DNA of 64,000 nucleotides from Bradyrhizobium sp. CCGB12 (GTDB taxonomy: Bacteria; Pseudomonadota; Alphaproteobacteria; Rhizobiales; Xanthobacteraceae), in contig NZ_JANADO010000001.1 of assembly GCF_024199845.1 (NCBI RefSeq), positions 8,482,001 through 8,546,000 of the forward strand. The letters are read 5' to 3'. Of the stretch, positions 32,551 through 41,242 are shown piece after piece; position 1 is the first letter of the stretch, and each line of letters begins with the position of its first letter. The translations under genes and the position numbers were made by a program. The notes beneath the pieces were generated by a model. It was not told the origin of the DNA, made no database searches, and saw nothing but the letters and a program-made list of their open reading frames with translations.

Positions 32551-34250
32551 AGACGCCATCCGGCCCGGCCTGGACCCGATTCTTTCCGCCCGCCGGCTGG
32601 CTCGCCGCCTATCGCGGCAGTTGGCTACCGTCCGACGCGATCGCCGGCATCACGCTCGCCGCTTACGCCATCCCGGTCTCGCTCGCCTATGCCGCGCTCG
32701 CGGGCTTGCCGCCGCAGATCGGCGTCTACGGCTACATGCTCGGCGGCATCGGCTATGCGTTGCTCGGCTCGTCGCGCCAGCTTGCGATCGGCCCGACCTC
32801 GGCAATCTCCCTGATGATAGCCGGGACCGTCGGCGCGCTCGCCGGCGGCGATGCGGTCCGCTATGCGCAGATCGCAAGCCTTGCGGCCTTTGCGGTGGCG
32901 GTGCTGTGCTTCATCGCCTGGCTGTTCAAGCTCAGTGTCCTCGTCCGTCTTGTCAGCGACAGCATATTGGTCGGCTTCAAGGCGGGGGCCGGGCTCACGA
33001 TCATCATGAGCCAGTTGCCGAGCCTGCTCGGCGTTGCCGGCGGCGGCCACAATTTCTTCGATCGCGCCGCCAAGCTGGTCGGGCAACTCGGCGGCATCGA
33101 TCCGATGGTGCTGAGCATCGGCGCGGTCGCGCTCGTGTTGCTCCTGCTTGGCGAGCGGCTTTTTCCGGGAAAACCCGTCGGCATCACCATCGTTGCGGTT
33201 GCGATCATTCTGGCGACACTCCTGGGCCTCCCGGCACTCGGTGTGCCCGTCACCGGGAAGATACCGGAGGGCTTGCCGGCGCTGGGCATGCCGACATTCG
33301 GGCTGCTGGAGTTCGACGATCTATTTCCACTCGCGGCAGGTTGCGTGCTGCTGGCCTATATCGAAGGCGTATCGGCGGCCCGCAGCTTTGCTGCCAAGCA
33401 TGGCTATCCGCTCGATGTCCGTCAGGAGTTCCTGGGATTGGGGGCCGCGAACCTCGCCGCTGCCTTTGGTCATGGCTATCCCGTCGCCGGCGGCCTGTCG
33501 CAATCGGCCGTCAATGACAGCGCGGGTGCCCGGACGCCGCTGGCCCTGGTGATCTGCTCGGTCACGCTCGGGCTGTGCCTTCTGTTCTTCACGGGGCCTT
33601 TGACCAACCTGCCCAAGGCGGTGCTCGCTGCGATCGTCTTCGCCGCCGTTTACAGGCTGGTCGATGTTCGTGCGCTGCTCCGAATGTGGCAGGTCAGTCG
33701 GATCGATTTCTACGCGGCGGCGATCGCTCTGATCTCCGTGCTGCTGCTCGGCATCCTCCAGGGAGTCTTGCTGGCGTCGATCGCGTCGATCTTCCTGCTG
33801 CTGGCGCGGGCCTCGCGGCCGAACGTCGCGTTCCTGGGCCGGTTGCCCGGCAGTGGCCGTTATTCCGATAGCGCAAGGCATGAGGGCGTCGAGCCGCTGG
33901 TTGGGATCATCGCCTTCCGGCCGGAAGCATCGCTGCTCTACATCAATGCCGAGACGATCCTGGAAACCGTCCTGATCGCCCTTGGGAGGTCGCCGGGCGT
34001 CCGGCTGGTGGCCTGCGACCTCTCGGCGTCGCCCTATATCGATCTGGCGGGCGCGCGCATGCTGCACGATCTCCATGACGAACTTGCGCTTCGCAGAGTG
34101 ACCTTTTGCATCGTCGGCGCGCATGCGCAGCTCCGCGACCTCCTGCGCGCCGAAGGACTGGCGGACAAGACCGACAGCGGCCAGTGGTTGCGTTCGCTCG
34201 ATAGCCTGCTCGGCGATGATCAGGCGAGCACCGCGCAACGAACGGCCTGA
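32547..34250 (+). CDS. SulP-family anion transporter with STAS domain
   Basis: This 567-residue protein has the SulP membrane part (about 12-14 helices, with YAIPVSLAYAALAGLPPQIG and GLSQSAVNDSAGARTPLA) and a C-terminal STAS domain (VRLVACDLSASPYIDLAGAR). SulP proteins carry sulphate, bicarbonate, or carboxylates such as succinate, usually with Na+ or H+; the substrate here is open. The ATG at 32547 follows a GGAGGAGG site and overlaps the DUF1275 stop by four bases. Confidence 0.92.
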   Translation: MKTPSGPAWTRFFPPAGWLAAYRGSWLPSDAIAGITLAAYAIPVSLAYAALAGLPPQIGVYGYMLGGIGYALLGSSRQLAIGPTSAISLMIAGTVGALAGGDAVRYAQIASLAAFAVAVLCFIAWLFKLSVLVRLVSDSILVGFKAGAGLTIIMSQLPSLLGVAGGGHNFFDRAAKLVGQLGGIDPMVLSIGAVALVLLLLGERLFPGKPVGITIVAVAIILATLLGLPALGVPVTGKIPEGLPALGMPTFGLLEFDDLFPLAAGCVLLAYIEGVSAARSFAAKHGYPLDVRQEFLGLGAANLAAAFGHGYPVAGGLSQSAVNDSAGARTPLALVICSVTLGLCLLFFTGPLTNLPKAVLAAIVFAAVYRLVDVRALLRMWQVSRIDFYAAAIALISVLLLGILQGVLLASIASIFLLLARASRPNVAFLGRLPGSGRYSDSARHEGVEPLVGIIAFRPEASLLYINAETILETVLIALGRSPGVRLVACDLSASPYIDLAGARMLHDLHDELALRRVTFCIVGAHAQLRDLLRAEGLADKTDSGQWLRSLDSLLGDDQASTAQRTA

Positions 34251-34306
34251 CGCTTCGTAGTGCATTGCGAACGGCATGGCATCGCCTGTCAGAATGCGCG
34301 CGACCG

Positions 34307-34320
34307 TTGACTTGGATCAA
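34307..34320 (+). promoter_or_regulatory. FixK/Fnr box upstream of the decarboxylase operon
   Basis: TTGACTTGGATCAA keeps both TTGA and TCAA half-sites. Its centre is 71 bp before the ATG at 34385. Confidence 0.75.
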
Positions 34321-34384
34321 TGGAGCGACCGGCGCCGCACTCACGATCCCGCATCACCTTCGCCCAATTGATCGGGAGAGACAC

Positions 34385-37138
34385 ATGTCTAAAGAGCCCA
34401 AGGCCGCGCAAAAGCGCATCGACCAGTTCTTTTCCGGTCCCGGGGCGCGGGCAGACGACTGGCGCGATCTGGTCGAGGCCGCGAAAAGCTGGGCACGAGT
34501 GGGCAATCGCGCGGCTTACGACGCGGCGCTGGCCGAGCTTTCGGTCACGGAAGAGTTTCACGGTTACCCAGGTCTGCAATTGATGGCGGCGCTGCGGGAA
34601 GCCGCCGCCGCAGGCGACGGGGTGACCTCCTTTGCGCTGGCGAGCCGGATCTCCCAGGCGCTGGCGACGCGATCTTTCCGTCAGCATGCCGGCGACTGGA
34701 GCGCGAAGGACGACGGCAATGGCGATGCGCCCGAACTGGTGCCGCCGAGCTTCGGTGCCCATGCGGCGCGCCGGCCTTATTTCGAGACCCTGATCGTGAC
34801 CGGGGTGTCACCCGGCCAGTGGCCGGCGCTCGCTGCCGAATGGCGCAAGCTGCGGCGCCCCGTCGATGCCTTCATCTATGAACCGGTCATCGTCGGAAGC
34901 CTGGAGGATGCTTTCTGTGCGACGATGCTCAATCCCAACATCGCGGCCGTCATCATCAACGAAGGTTTTGGACTGCGCTCCCGCCACGATGCCCCGGTGT
35001 TGCGCTCGATCACCGCTGCGGCCGGCCTCAATGACGAGTCCGACGCCTCTGCACTTCGGCTCGCCCAGATCATCAAACGCGTACGGCCTGAGCTTGATCT
35101 CTACATGATCTCGAACCGCGACGTGGAGGAGCTGGCGGGCAATCCCGAGGCGGACGTGGTTCGCCGCATCTTCTATTCCGTCGAGGAACTTCTCGAGCTG
35201 CATCTGTCCATCCTCGAGGGCATCCAGGATCGCTACGACACGCCGTTCTTCGACAATCTGAAGAAATATGCCCAGCGTCCGATCGGCACCTTCCACGCGC
35301 TGCCGATTGCCCGGGGCAAGTCGATCTTCAAGTCCGACTGGATCCGCGACATGGGCGAGTTCTATGGCCCGAACCTGTTCCTGGCCGAGAGCAGCGCCAC
35401 CACCGGCGGCCTCGACAGCATGCTGGAGCCGACCGGGAACATCAAGAAGGCGCAGGAGAAGGCGGCGAGGGCGCTCGGCGCTGACCGCGTCTTCTTCGTC
35501 ACCAACGGCACCTCGACCTCGAACAAGATGGCGGTGCAGGCGCTGCTCGCACCCGGCGATATCGCCATCGTCGACCGCAACTGCCACAAGTCGCACCATT
35601 ACGGCATGGTGCTGGCCGGCGCCCAGCCGCTCTACGTCGAAGCCTTCCCGATGACGGAATATTCGATGTACGGCGCGGTGCCCCTGAAGACGATCAAGCA
35701 GGCGCTGCTCGGCGCCAAGGCCGACGGCCGGCTTGACCGCGTCAAGATGCTCGATCTCACCAACTGCACCTTCGACGGCCATATCTACAACACCCGCCGG
35801 GTGATGGAGGAGTGTCTCGCCATCAAGCCGGACCTGATCTTCCTGTGGGACGAAGCCTGGTTCGGCTTTGCGCGCTTTTCGCCGTTCCTGCGGCGTCGTA
35901 CCGCGATGGGCGCAGCCAACGAGATCGAAGCGTGGATGCACGATCCGAAGTCGGTCACGGCGTACGAGAGGCAGCAGGCCGAGCTCGGCAAGAATCCGTC
36001 GAACGAGGTGCTGCTCAAGACCCGGCTCATTCCAGATCCCAGACAGATCCGCCTGCGGGTCTACCAGACCAATTCGACTCACAAGTCGATGTCGGCGATC
36101 CGGCAGGGCTCCATGCTCTCGGTCAAGGACGTCGAATTTCACACCGTCGAGCAGCAATTCAAGGAGGCGGTGTTCACCCACGCCTCCACCAGCCCGAACC
36201 AGCAGCTCATCGCCAGCCTCGACATCTCGCGGCGCCAGATGGAGCTGGAGGGCTATGGTCTCGTTGCCAATGCGATGGAGATCGCGTTCGCCATCCGCCA
36301 AGCCGTCAACAACAATCCCCTGATCTCGAAATACTTCCGTGTGCTCGGCGCCGACGTCATGGTGCCCGCGCAATATCGCCAGAGCGGGTTCACCGACTAT
36401 CTCGCGGCCGGCGTGAACTGGGTTAATACGCTGAAGAGCCTGGACGAGGACGAGTTCTGCCTCGATCCGACCCGCATGACGCTGGTGTGCGGCATGGCCG
36501 GTTATGACGGCACTCAGTTCAAGGGCATCCTGGCCAACGAGTACAACATCCAGGTCAACAAGACCTCGCGCAACTCGGTCCTGGTCCAGTCCAATATCAA
36601 CAACACCCGTAGCGACGTCGCGCATCTCGTTCGGGTGCTTGCCGAAATCGCGGGCGAGGTCGACCGCGGGCTGGCGCAGGGTGGCGCCAACGCGAAGAAG
36701 ACCTTCGAGGCGCGGGTGAAGAGCCTGATGACCGATGTGCCTGATCTGCCGAACTTCTCGCATTTCCACCCGAGCTTCCGCGGCGATGCCGGCAGCAAGA
36801 CCAACGAAGGCGACATTCGCAGCGGCTTCTATGCCGCTTATGACGTGGCCGGCTGCGAGCATATCCGCCTCAACGATCCCGAGATTGATCGCCGGCTGAA
36901 GTCGGGACCGGAGCTCGTCTCGGCCAACTTCGTGATTCCGTATCCGCCGGGCTTCCCGATCATGGTGCCCGGTCAGGTCATCACGCAGGAGACAATCGAC
37001 TTCATGCGCAAGCTCGATGTGAAGGAGATCCACGGCTACGACGCCAAGGAAGGCTTGAAGCTCGTGCGCGCCGAAGCCTTGGCAAAGATCGGACGGCCGA
37101 AACCCCACACGCAGCCCAAGCTCAAGGCTGCGTCATAA
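34385..37138 (+). CDS. Large Orn/Lys/Arg decarboxylase (PLP-dependent)
   Basis: This 917-residue enzyme belongs to the fold-type I basic amino-acid decarboxylases, which release CO2 and consume a proton in the cytoplasm. The PLP-binding lysine is K567 in TNSTHKSMSAIRQ; DEAWFGFARFSPF and VFFVTNGTSTSNKM line the cofactor site. In the E. coli enzymes AdiA and LdcI the same lysine lies near residue 370-390, so this protein has about 180-200 extra N-terminal residues. The part after the lysine has normal length. Whether arginine, lysine or ornithine is used cannot be decided. An AspT-type exchanger follows after 18 bp. Confidence 0.9.
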   Translation: MSKEPKAAQKRIDQFFSGPGARADDWRDLVEAAKSWARVGNRAAYDAALAELSVTEEFHGYPGLQLMAALREAAAAGDGVTSFALASRISQALATRSFRQHAGDWSAKDDGNGDAPELVPPSFGAHAARRPYFETLIVTGVSPGQWPALAAEWRKLRRPVDAFIYEPVIVGSLEDAFCATMLNPNIAAVIINEGFGLRSRHDAPVLRSITAAAGLNDESDASALRLAQIIKRVRPELDLYMISNRDVEELAGNPEADVVRRIFYSVEELLELHLSILEGIQDRYDTPFFDNLKKYAQRPIGTFHALPIARGKSIFKSDWIRDMGEFYGPNLFLAESSATTGGLDSMLEPTGNIKKAQEKAARALGADRVFFVTNGTSTSNKMAVQALLAPGDIAIVDRNCHKSHHYGMVLAGAQPLYVEAFPMTEYSMYGAVPLKTIKQALLGAKADGRLDRVKMLDLTNCTFDGHIYNTRRVMEECLAIKPDLIFLWDEAWFGFARFSPFLRRRTAMGAANEIEAWMHDPKSVTAYERQQAELGKNPSNEVLLKTRLIPDPRQIRLRVYQTNSTHKSMSAIRQGSMLSVKDVEFHTVEQQFKEAVFTHASTSPNQQLIASLDISRRQMELEGYGLVANAMEIAFAIRQAVNNNPLISKYFRVLGADVMVPAQYRQSGFTDYLAAGVNWVNTLKSLDEDEFCLDPTRMTLVCGMAGYDGTQFKGILANEYNIQVNKTSRNSVLVQSNINNTRSDVAHLVRVLAEIAGEVDRGLAQGGANAKKTFEARVKSLMTDVPDLPNFSHFHPSFRGDAGSKTNEGDIRSGFYAAYDVAGCEHIRLNDPEIDRRLKSGPELVSANFVIPYPPGFPIMVPGQVITQETIDFMRKLDVKEIHGYDAKEGLKLVRAEALAKIGRPKPHTQPKLKAAS

Positions 37139-37156
37139 GTGTTGGAGGGGACGATC

Positions 37157-38857
37157 ATGCAGGCATTTTTCACGTTCTTGCAGCAATATCCGTATCTGCT
37201 GCTGTTCTTCGTCGTTGGCCTCGCCGTCTATATCGGCCGGGCCAGCATCAAAGGTTATGGCCTCGGCATGGTCGCCGGCGCCATCGTGGTCGGCGCGGGT
37301 CTATCGGTGTGGTCGTCGACCTATGGCGTGAAGCTCGAACTGAACAATTTTGCCAAGAGCCTGTTTTACTATCTCTTCATGTACGGCGTTGGCTTGCGGG
37401 TCGGTCCGTCCTTCATCAATAGCCTGAAGGGCGACGGCCTGAAGTTCTGCATCCTGGCGCTGGTGTCGAGCGTCCTTGGCCTTGCGCTGGTGGTGATTGG
37501 CGCAAAACTGTTCGCACTTCCGCCCGGTGCCGCTGGCGGCATGCTGGCAGGCTCGCAGACCATGTCGGCGGCGATTGGTTCGGCCGAACAGGCCGTCACA
37601 TCGGGTGTCGTCAAGCTGCCCGAGGGCATGAAGCCGGAAGACGCCACCGGCATGATCGCGCTGTCCTACGGCATTACCTACATCTGGGGCACCGTCGGAA
37701 TCATCCTGATCTGCAAATATCTGCCACGCTGGTGGGGCGTCGACGCCAAAGCCGCCGCCAAGCAGTATGAGCAGGAGTTCGGCGTCAAGGATCTCGAAGG
37801 CGGCGGCCTGACCGGCTATCGCCAGTTCGGCCTGCGCGCCTACCGGCTGGAAAATCCCGCGACGACCGGCATGAGCATCGCAAAGTTCCGCGCGATGAAT
37901 CCGGAGTACCGGATCGTCAATGTGGGACGGAACGGCGAGCCGCAAGGCGCCGATCCCAACCTCGTCCTGCAAAGGGGCGACATCGTCGCACTCGGCGGCG
38001 CGACGGAGCATCTCACCGAGAAGATGGGCTTGATCGGCCCGGAGGTCGCCGATGCCAAGACACTCGGCATTCCCATGGACCAGGCAGACATCCTCGTTAC
38101 CAACAAAGAGATGGTGGGACGTACCTTCGAGTCCTTCCGCGACACCGCGATCGCCGGCCAGTTGCAGGTTATCAAGGTCGAGCGCGGCGGCGTCCAGATT
38201 CCGGCTGGTCTCAAGACCAAGCTGGAGCGGATGGACATCGTTTCCGTGGTCGGTCTCAAGTCCGCCGTCAACGAGCTTGGCGACATGTGGGGCCGTATTG
38301 CGCGGGCCAACACGTCGACCGATTTGCTGACGCTGGCCGTTGGCATGATCATCGGCTTCCTGATCGGCATGATCGAGTTCCCGGCGTTCGGTGCCAAGGT
38401 CGGCCTCGGCAACGCTGGCGGCTTGTTGCTGTCGGGCGTGATCGTGTCCTCGGTGGTGTCGCGCTTGCGCTTCTTCGGCAACACGCCGAACGCGGCGCGC
38501 AACGTGCTGGAGGATCTCGGTCTCGTCGTGTTCGTCGCGATCGTCGGCGTCAATGCCGGCGCGGGTCTCTTGGCACAGCTCACCGGTGCGGTCGCCCTCA
38601 AGATATTCCTTGTCGGCTTCATCGCCTGCACGATCCCGCCCTTCATCGTCTGGGCGATCGGCTTCCACGTCTTCAAGATCAATCCGGCCGTGCTGATGGG
38701 TGGCGTTGCGGGTGCGCGTTCGCATTCCGGCCCGTGCCGCGAGGCCGCGGTCGAGATCCAGAGCTCGGTACCCTGGATCGGATTCCCGGTCGGTTATGCC
38801 GTCTCGGGCATCCTGCTCACCATCTTCGGCTACTTCGCGATGTTGTTGGCTCAATAA
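37157..38857 (+). CDS. AspT-type exchanger paired with the decarboxylase
   Basis: This 566-residue membrane protein is a second aspartate:alanine exchanger-family member, with the AspT duplication (helices at both ends) and two central RCK_C domains (phrases FGLRAYRLENPATTGMSIAK and DILVTNKEMVGRTF). In AspT systems the exchanger brings in the substrate and releases the decarboxylated product, giving a net charge movement. Its place directly behind the decarboxylase suggests the same cycle for a basic amino acid. The frame opens 18 bp earlier, but the GGAGGGG site lies inside that stretch, so ATG 37157 is used. Confidence 0.87.
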   Translation: MQAFFTFLQQYPYLLLFFVVGLAVYIGRASIKGYGLGMVAGAIVVGAGLSVWSSTYGVKLELNNFAKSLFYYLFMYGVGLRVGPSFINSLKGDGLKFCILALVSSVLGLALVVIGAKLFALPPGAAGGMLAGSQTMSAAIGSAEQAVTSGVVKLPEGMKPEDATGMIALSYGITYIWGTVGIILICKYLPRWWGVDAKAAAKQYEQEFGVKDLEGGGLTGYRQFGLRAYRLENPATTGMSIAKFRAMNPEYRIVNVGRNGEPQGADPNLVLQRGDIVALGGATEHLTEKMGLIGPEVADAKTLGIPMDQADILVTNKEMVGRTFESFRDTAIAGQLQVIKVERGGVQIPAGLKTKLERMDIVSVVGLKSAVNELGDMWGRIARANTSTDLLTLAVGMIIGFLIGMIEFPAFGAKVGLGNAGGLLLSGVIVSSVVSRLRFFGNTPNAARNVLEDLGLVVFVAIVGVNAGAGLLAQLTGAVALKIFLVGFIACTIPPFIVWAIGFHVFKINPAVLMGGVAGARSHSGPCREAAVEIQSSVPWIGFPVGYAVSGILLTIFGYFAMLLAQ

Positions 38858-38878
38858 CCAGAAGGGGAAAGTAACGTC

Positions 38879-39313
38879 ATGAGGAAAGTTACCATCGGCG
38901 CCGTCCTGATTGCCTCGATCGCAGCCGGTACCGGTATCAGCACGCCGTCGCGTGCAGATACCGGCCAAGTTGCCGTCGTCTTCACCAAGGGCGGGTTCGT
39001 CGTCGGCGTCGGGGGCGGCGAGGGCGTTCTGGTTTACCGCGGCAAGAAATATCCCTTCACGGTCTCCGGCATGAGCGTCGGCCTGACAATCGGGGCGTCG
39101 ACCACGAAGTTCGTCGGCCGGGCGCTCAATCTGAAGGGACCGCAATCCATCGAAGGCTCTTATGCCGTGGGTGGCGCCGGCGGAGCCGTCGCCGCAGGCG
39201 CGGGTGCCGTTCAGCTGCAGAACGCCAATGGCGTGATCCTTCAGCTCAGCGGTCCAAGGGTCGGCGCGGAAGTGTCGGCCGCGGTCGGCGGCGTCACGAT
39301 CCGTTTGAAATAG
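38879..39313 (+). CDS. Exported DUF1134/EipA-like envelope protein
   Basis: This 144-residue protein has a signal peptide (residues 1-26, ending SRA) and a glycine-rich beta domain with GGEGVLVYRGKKYPF, VSGMSVGLTIG and GAGAVQLQNANGVIL. It resembles the DUF1134 family, whose Brucella member EipA protects envelope integrity; this link is from memory and moderate. A clear paralogue is at 47256-47720. It is the third gene of the decarboxylase-exchanger unit (21-bp gap) and is followed by a strong terminator. Confidence 0.75.
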   Translation: MRKVTIGAVLIASIAAGTGISTPSRADTGQVAVVFTKGGFVVGVGGGEGVLVYRGKKYPFTVSGMSVGLTIGASTTKFVGRALNLKGPQSIEGSYAVGGAGGAVAAGAGAVQLQNANGVILQLSGPRVGAEVSAAVGGVTIRLK

Positions 39314-39333
39314 GCTCAGGACCTGACTCAAGG

Positions 39334-39362
39334 CAAACGGGCTGCGTACCGCAGCCCGTTTG
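39334..39362. terminator. Bidirectional terminator
   Basis: CAAACGGGCTGCG and CGCAGCCCGTTTG form a perfect 13-bp stem over a 3-base loop between two convergent genes. It can stop both the EipA-like and the PPK2 transcripts. Confidence 0.8.
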
Positions 39363-39365
39363 CAT

Positions 39366-40166
39366 TTAGTATCGTTCCTCAACGAACTTCATCCCGCGCA
39401 GGCTGGCCTGGTCGTTGTAGCGTCCCTTGTGGGACCGTGCCGGCAGCTTGACCTTCTCACGCTTGACCTTCTTGTAGGGTATCGTTCTCAGGATGTGCGA
39501 GATGACGTTGAGCCGCGCCCGCCGCTTGTCGTCGGAGCGGATCAGCCGCCACGGCGCATGTTTGGTGTCGGTCGCCTCGAACATCATGTCCCGTGCACGG
39601 GAGTAATCGTACCAGCGTCCGAACGACTCGGTGTCCATCGGGCTCAGCTTCCACTGCCGCAGTGGATCCTCGATGCGCGCCTGGAAGCGGAGCTCCTGCT
39701 CCTCCATGCCGACCTCGAGCCACAGCTTGATCAGGATGATGCCGGCGTCCACGGCGAATTTCTCGACCAGCGGACATAGTTCCAGGAAGCGCTTGTGCTC
39801 GGCCGGCGAGCAGAACCCCATGACATATTCAACACCGGCGCGGTTGTACCAGCTGCGGTCGAAGATCACGATTTCGCCGCCGGCCGGGAATTGCTCGATG
39901 TAGCGCTGCAGGAACAGCTGGGATTTTTGTCGGTCGGAGGGCGCGGGCAGGGCGCAGACACGGAACACGCGCGGGCTCACCTTCTCGGTCAGCGCCTTGA
40001 TGGTGCCACCCTTGCCGGCGGCATCGCGCCCCTCGAAGATGACGATCACCTTCAGTTTCTCGGATCTCACCCATTCCTGGAGGTGACAGAGCTCGACCTG
40101 AAGTTTTTCCAGCTCCTTCTCATAGTCCTTCCGCTTCATCCGTTCCGCCGGCGCGTCCTTGGCCAT
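39366..40166 (-). CDS. ppk2: Polyphosphate kinase 2 (PPK2)
   Basis: This 266-residue enzyme transfers phosphate between polyphosphate and nucleotides. The Walker A loop reads IFEGRDAAGKGGTIKALTE and the Walker B/lid region FDRSWYNRAGVEYVMGF, both diagnostic of PPK2, and the one-domain length fits the class that phosphorylates nucleoside diphosphates. It could regenerate ATP or GTP from stored polyphosphate under energy stress. I use the ATG at 40166. It follows a small coiled-coil gene by 26 bp in a unit with a FixK/Fnr box upstream. Confidence 0.93.
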   Translation of the reverse strand: MAKDAPAERMKRKDYEKELEKLQVELCHLQEWVRSEKLKVIVIFEGRDAAGKGGTIKALTEKVSPRVFRVCALPAPSDRQKSQLFLQRYIEQFPAGGEIVIFDRSWYNRAGVEYVMGFCSPAEHKRFLELCPLVEKFAVDAGIILIKLWLEVGMEEQELRFQARIEDPLRQWKLSPMDTESFGRWYDYSRARDMMFEATDTKHAPWRLIRSDDKRRARLNVISHILRTIPYKKVKREKVKLPARSHKGRYNDQASLRGMKFVEERY

Positions 40167-40192
40167 GCCCGTCCTTCCGCTGCTGGTGAGCG

Positions 40193-40648
40193 CTAGTCGT
40201 CGCCCCATGAAATGGTCACGCCGACGTCGCCGGGCATGCCGCCCGGAAAATCGATGATCTGATAGGCGATGCGATAGCCGCGCGGTTTCAGATAGTCGGT
40301 CCAGAGCTGGAAGATCTCCTTGGGGATGCCCGTCAGCGTATTTTCCCAGCCCTTTTCCATCTGGTTGATGGCGCGCCCCTTGTCGGTGCAGAGCGTGTTG
40401 GGGAAACGGTACACCAGGACCTCGGTAAGCCCGTTTCGTACCGCACGCTGGATGATCGTCGAGGCGAGCTTGATCTTCTCCTCCTCAGTCTTGCCGGAAG
40501 GCTTGCTCAGGCGATCGATCAGGGCATGCTTCTCGGCCTCGGCAGCCGCGGCGAGGCGGACATATTCTTCGGCCTTCTCGGCCTCCTTGAGCGCGGCCTC
40601 TTTGCGGATCTGCGTGGCGCTGGGAATGAGTTCGTCGAGGCCGGGCAT
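40193..40648 (-). CDS. Hypothetical protein with N-terminal coiled coil
   Basis: This 151-residue protein has an alanine/glutamate-rich helical N-terminus (KEAALKEAEKAEEYVRLAAA) that should form a coiled coil. A compact C-terminal domain follows with LTEVLVYRFPNTLCTDKGRA, GYRIAYQIIDFPGGMPGD and a final VTISWGDD. It has no signal peptide. I do not recognise the family, but its tight linkage to PPK2 suggests a partner or regulator. It is the first gene of the minus-strand unit behind the box at 40713. Confidence 0.75.
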   Translation of the reverse strand: MPGLDELIPSATQIRKEAALKEAEKAEEYVRLAAAAEAEKHALIDRLSKPSGKTEEEKIKLASTIIQRAVRNGLTEVLVYRFPNTLCTDKGRAINQMEKGWENTLTGIPKEIFQLWTDYLKPRGYRIAYQIIDFPGGMPGDVGVTISWGDD

Positions 40649-40712
40649 GGCTGCGGCTCCCTTGGTTGTGAATCGGCTTTTGGGGACGCTAGGTCCGGGA
40701 GGGGGCGTTCCC

Positions 40713-40726
40713 TTGATTCAAATCAA
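40713..40726. promoter_or_regulatory. FixK/Fnr box between the PPK2 and DUF3302 units
   Basis: TTGATTCAAATCAA has its centre about 71 bp from the start codons on both sides (40648 minus, 40790 plus), an almost symmetrical position. Confidence 0.82.
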
Positions 40727-40789
40727 GCAAATCGGGAAGCTGCCCGAACACAGTGCCGCAAGTGCAGGTTTGCTGACCGGGAGAGACGT

Positions 40790-41242
40790 TTGAGCGACCA
40801 GCTTCATCCGATGGCCCCACACCATCTGCCGTTCTATCTGGCGTCGGGGAGCGGGACCGACACACTGATGGTGGTAATGGGCGTATTCCTGATCGGCGCG
40901 GTGTTCTGGGTCGGCACGCTGTATTGGCGGCTGCACAGCCTGCCCGAGCGGATGGCGCACAAGTCGCAGAAGCTTCAGTTCGAGATCGTGGCGATCCTCG
41001 GCCTTCTGTCGCTGTTCACGCATATGCACGTCTTCTGGGTGGCGGGCCTGCTGCTCGCGTTGATCGATATCCCGGACTTCGGCACGCCATTGCGCAGCAT
41101 TGCCGATTCGGTTGAGAAGATCGCGGATACGGCACCCGCGGAGGGGCGTGAGATCACGCAGGACGAGGGGCAAGCGACCGCCGGGGTGGAGCAGAAGGCC
41201 GAGCCCGTGAAGGCGAAGGAGAAGGCGCACAGCAATGCTTGA
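40790..41242 (+). CDS. DUF3302 (YiaW-like) inner-membrane protein
   Basis: This 150-residue protein has two membrane helices (TLMVVMGVFLIGAVFWVGTL and LLSLFTHMHVFWVAGLLLAL) and a charged, alanine-rich C-terminal tail. It matches the DUF3302 family, of which E. coli YiaW is a member encoded next to the membrane fusion protein YiaV. The same pairing occurs here. I use a TTG at 40790 because of a GGGAGAG site; the ATG at 40811 is an alternative. It overlaps the HlyD-like gene by 8 bp. Confidence 0.82.
   Translation: MSDQLHPMAPHHLPFYLASGSGTDTLMVVMGVFLIGAVFWVGTLYWRLHSLPERMAHKSQKLQFEIVAILGLLSLFTHMHVFWVAGLLLALIDIPDFGTPLRSIADSVEKIADTAPAEGREITQDEGQATAGVEQKAEPVKAKEKAHSNA

Noticed and set aside
34808..37108. 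A 766-codon open frame on the minus strand opposite the decarboxylase gene, and similar long frames opposite other genes (for example 37301-39382 and 1215-2825).
   Set aside because: They are exact antisense shadows of strongly coding GC-rich genes, show Arg/Asp/His/Leu-biased composition and have no recognisable domain.
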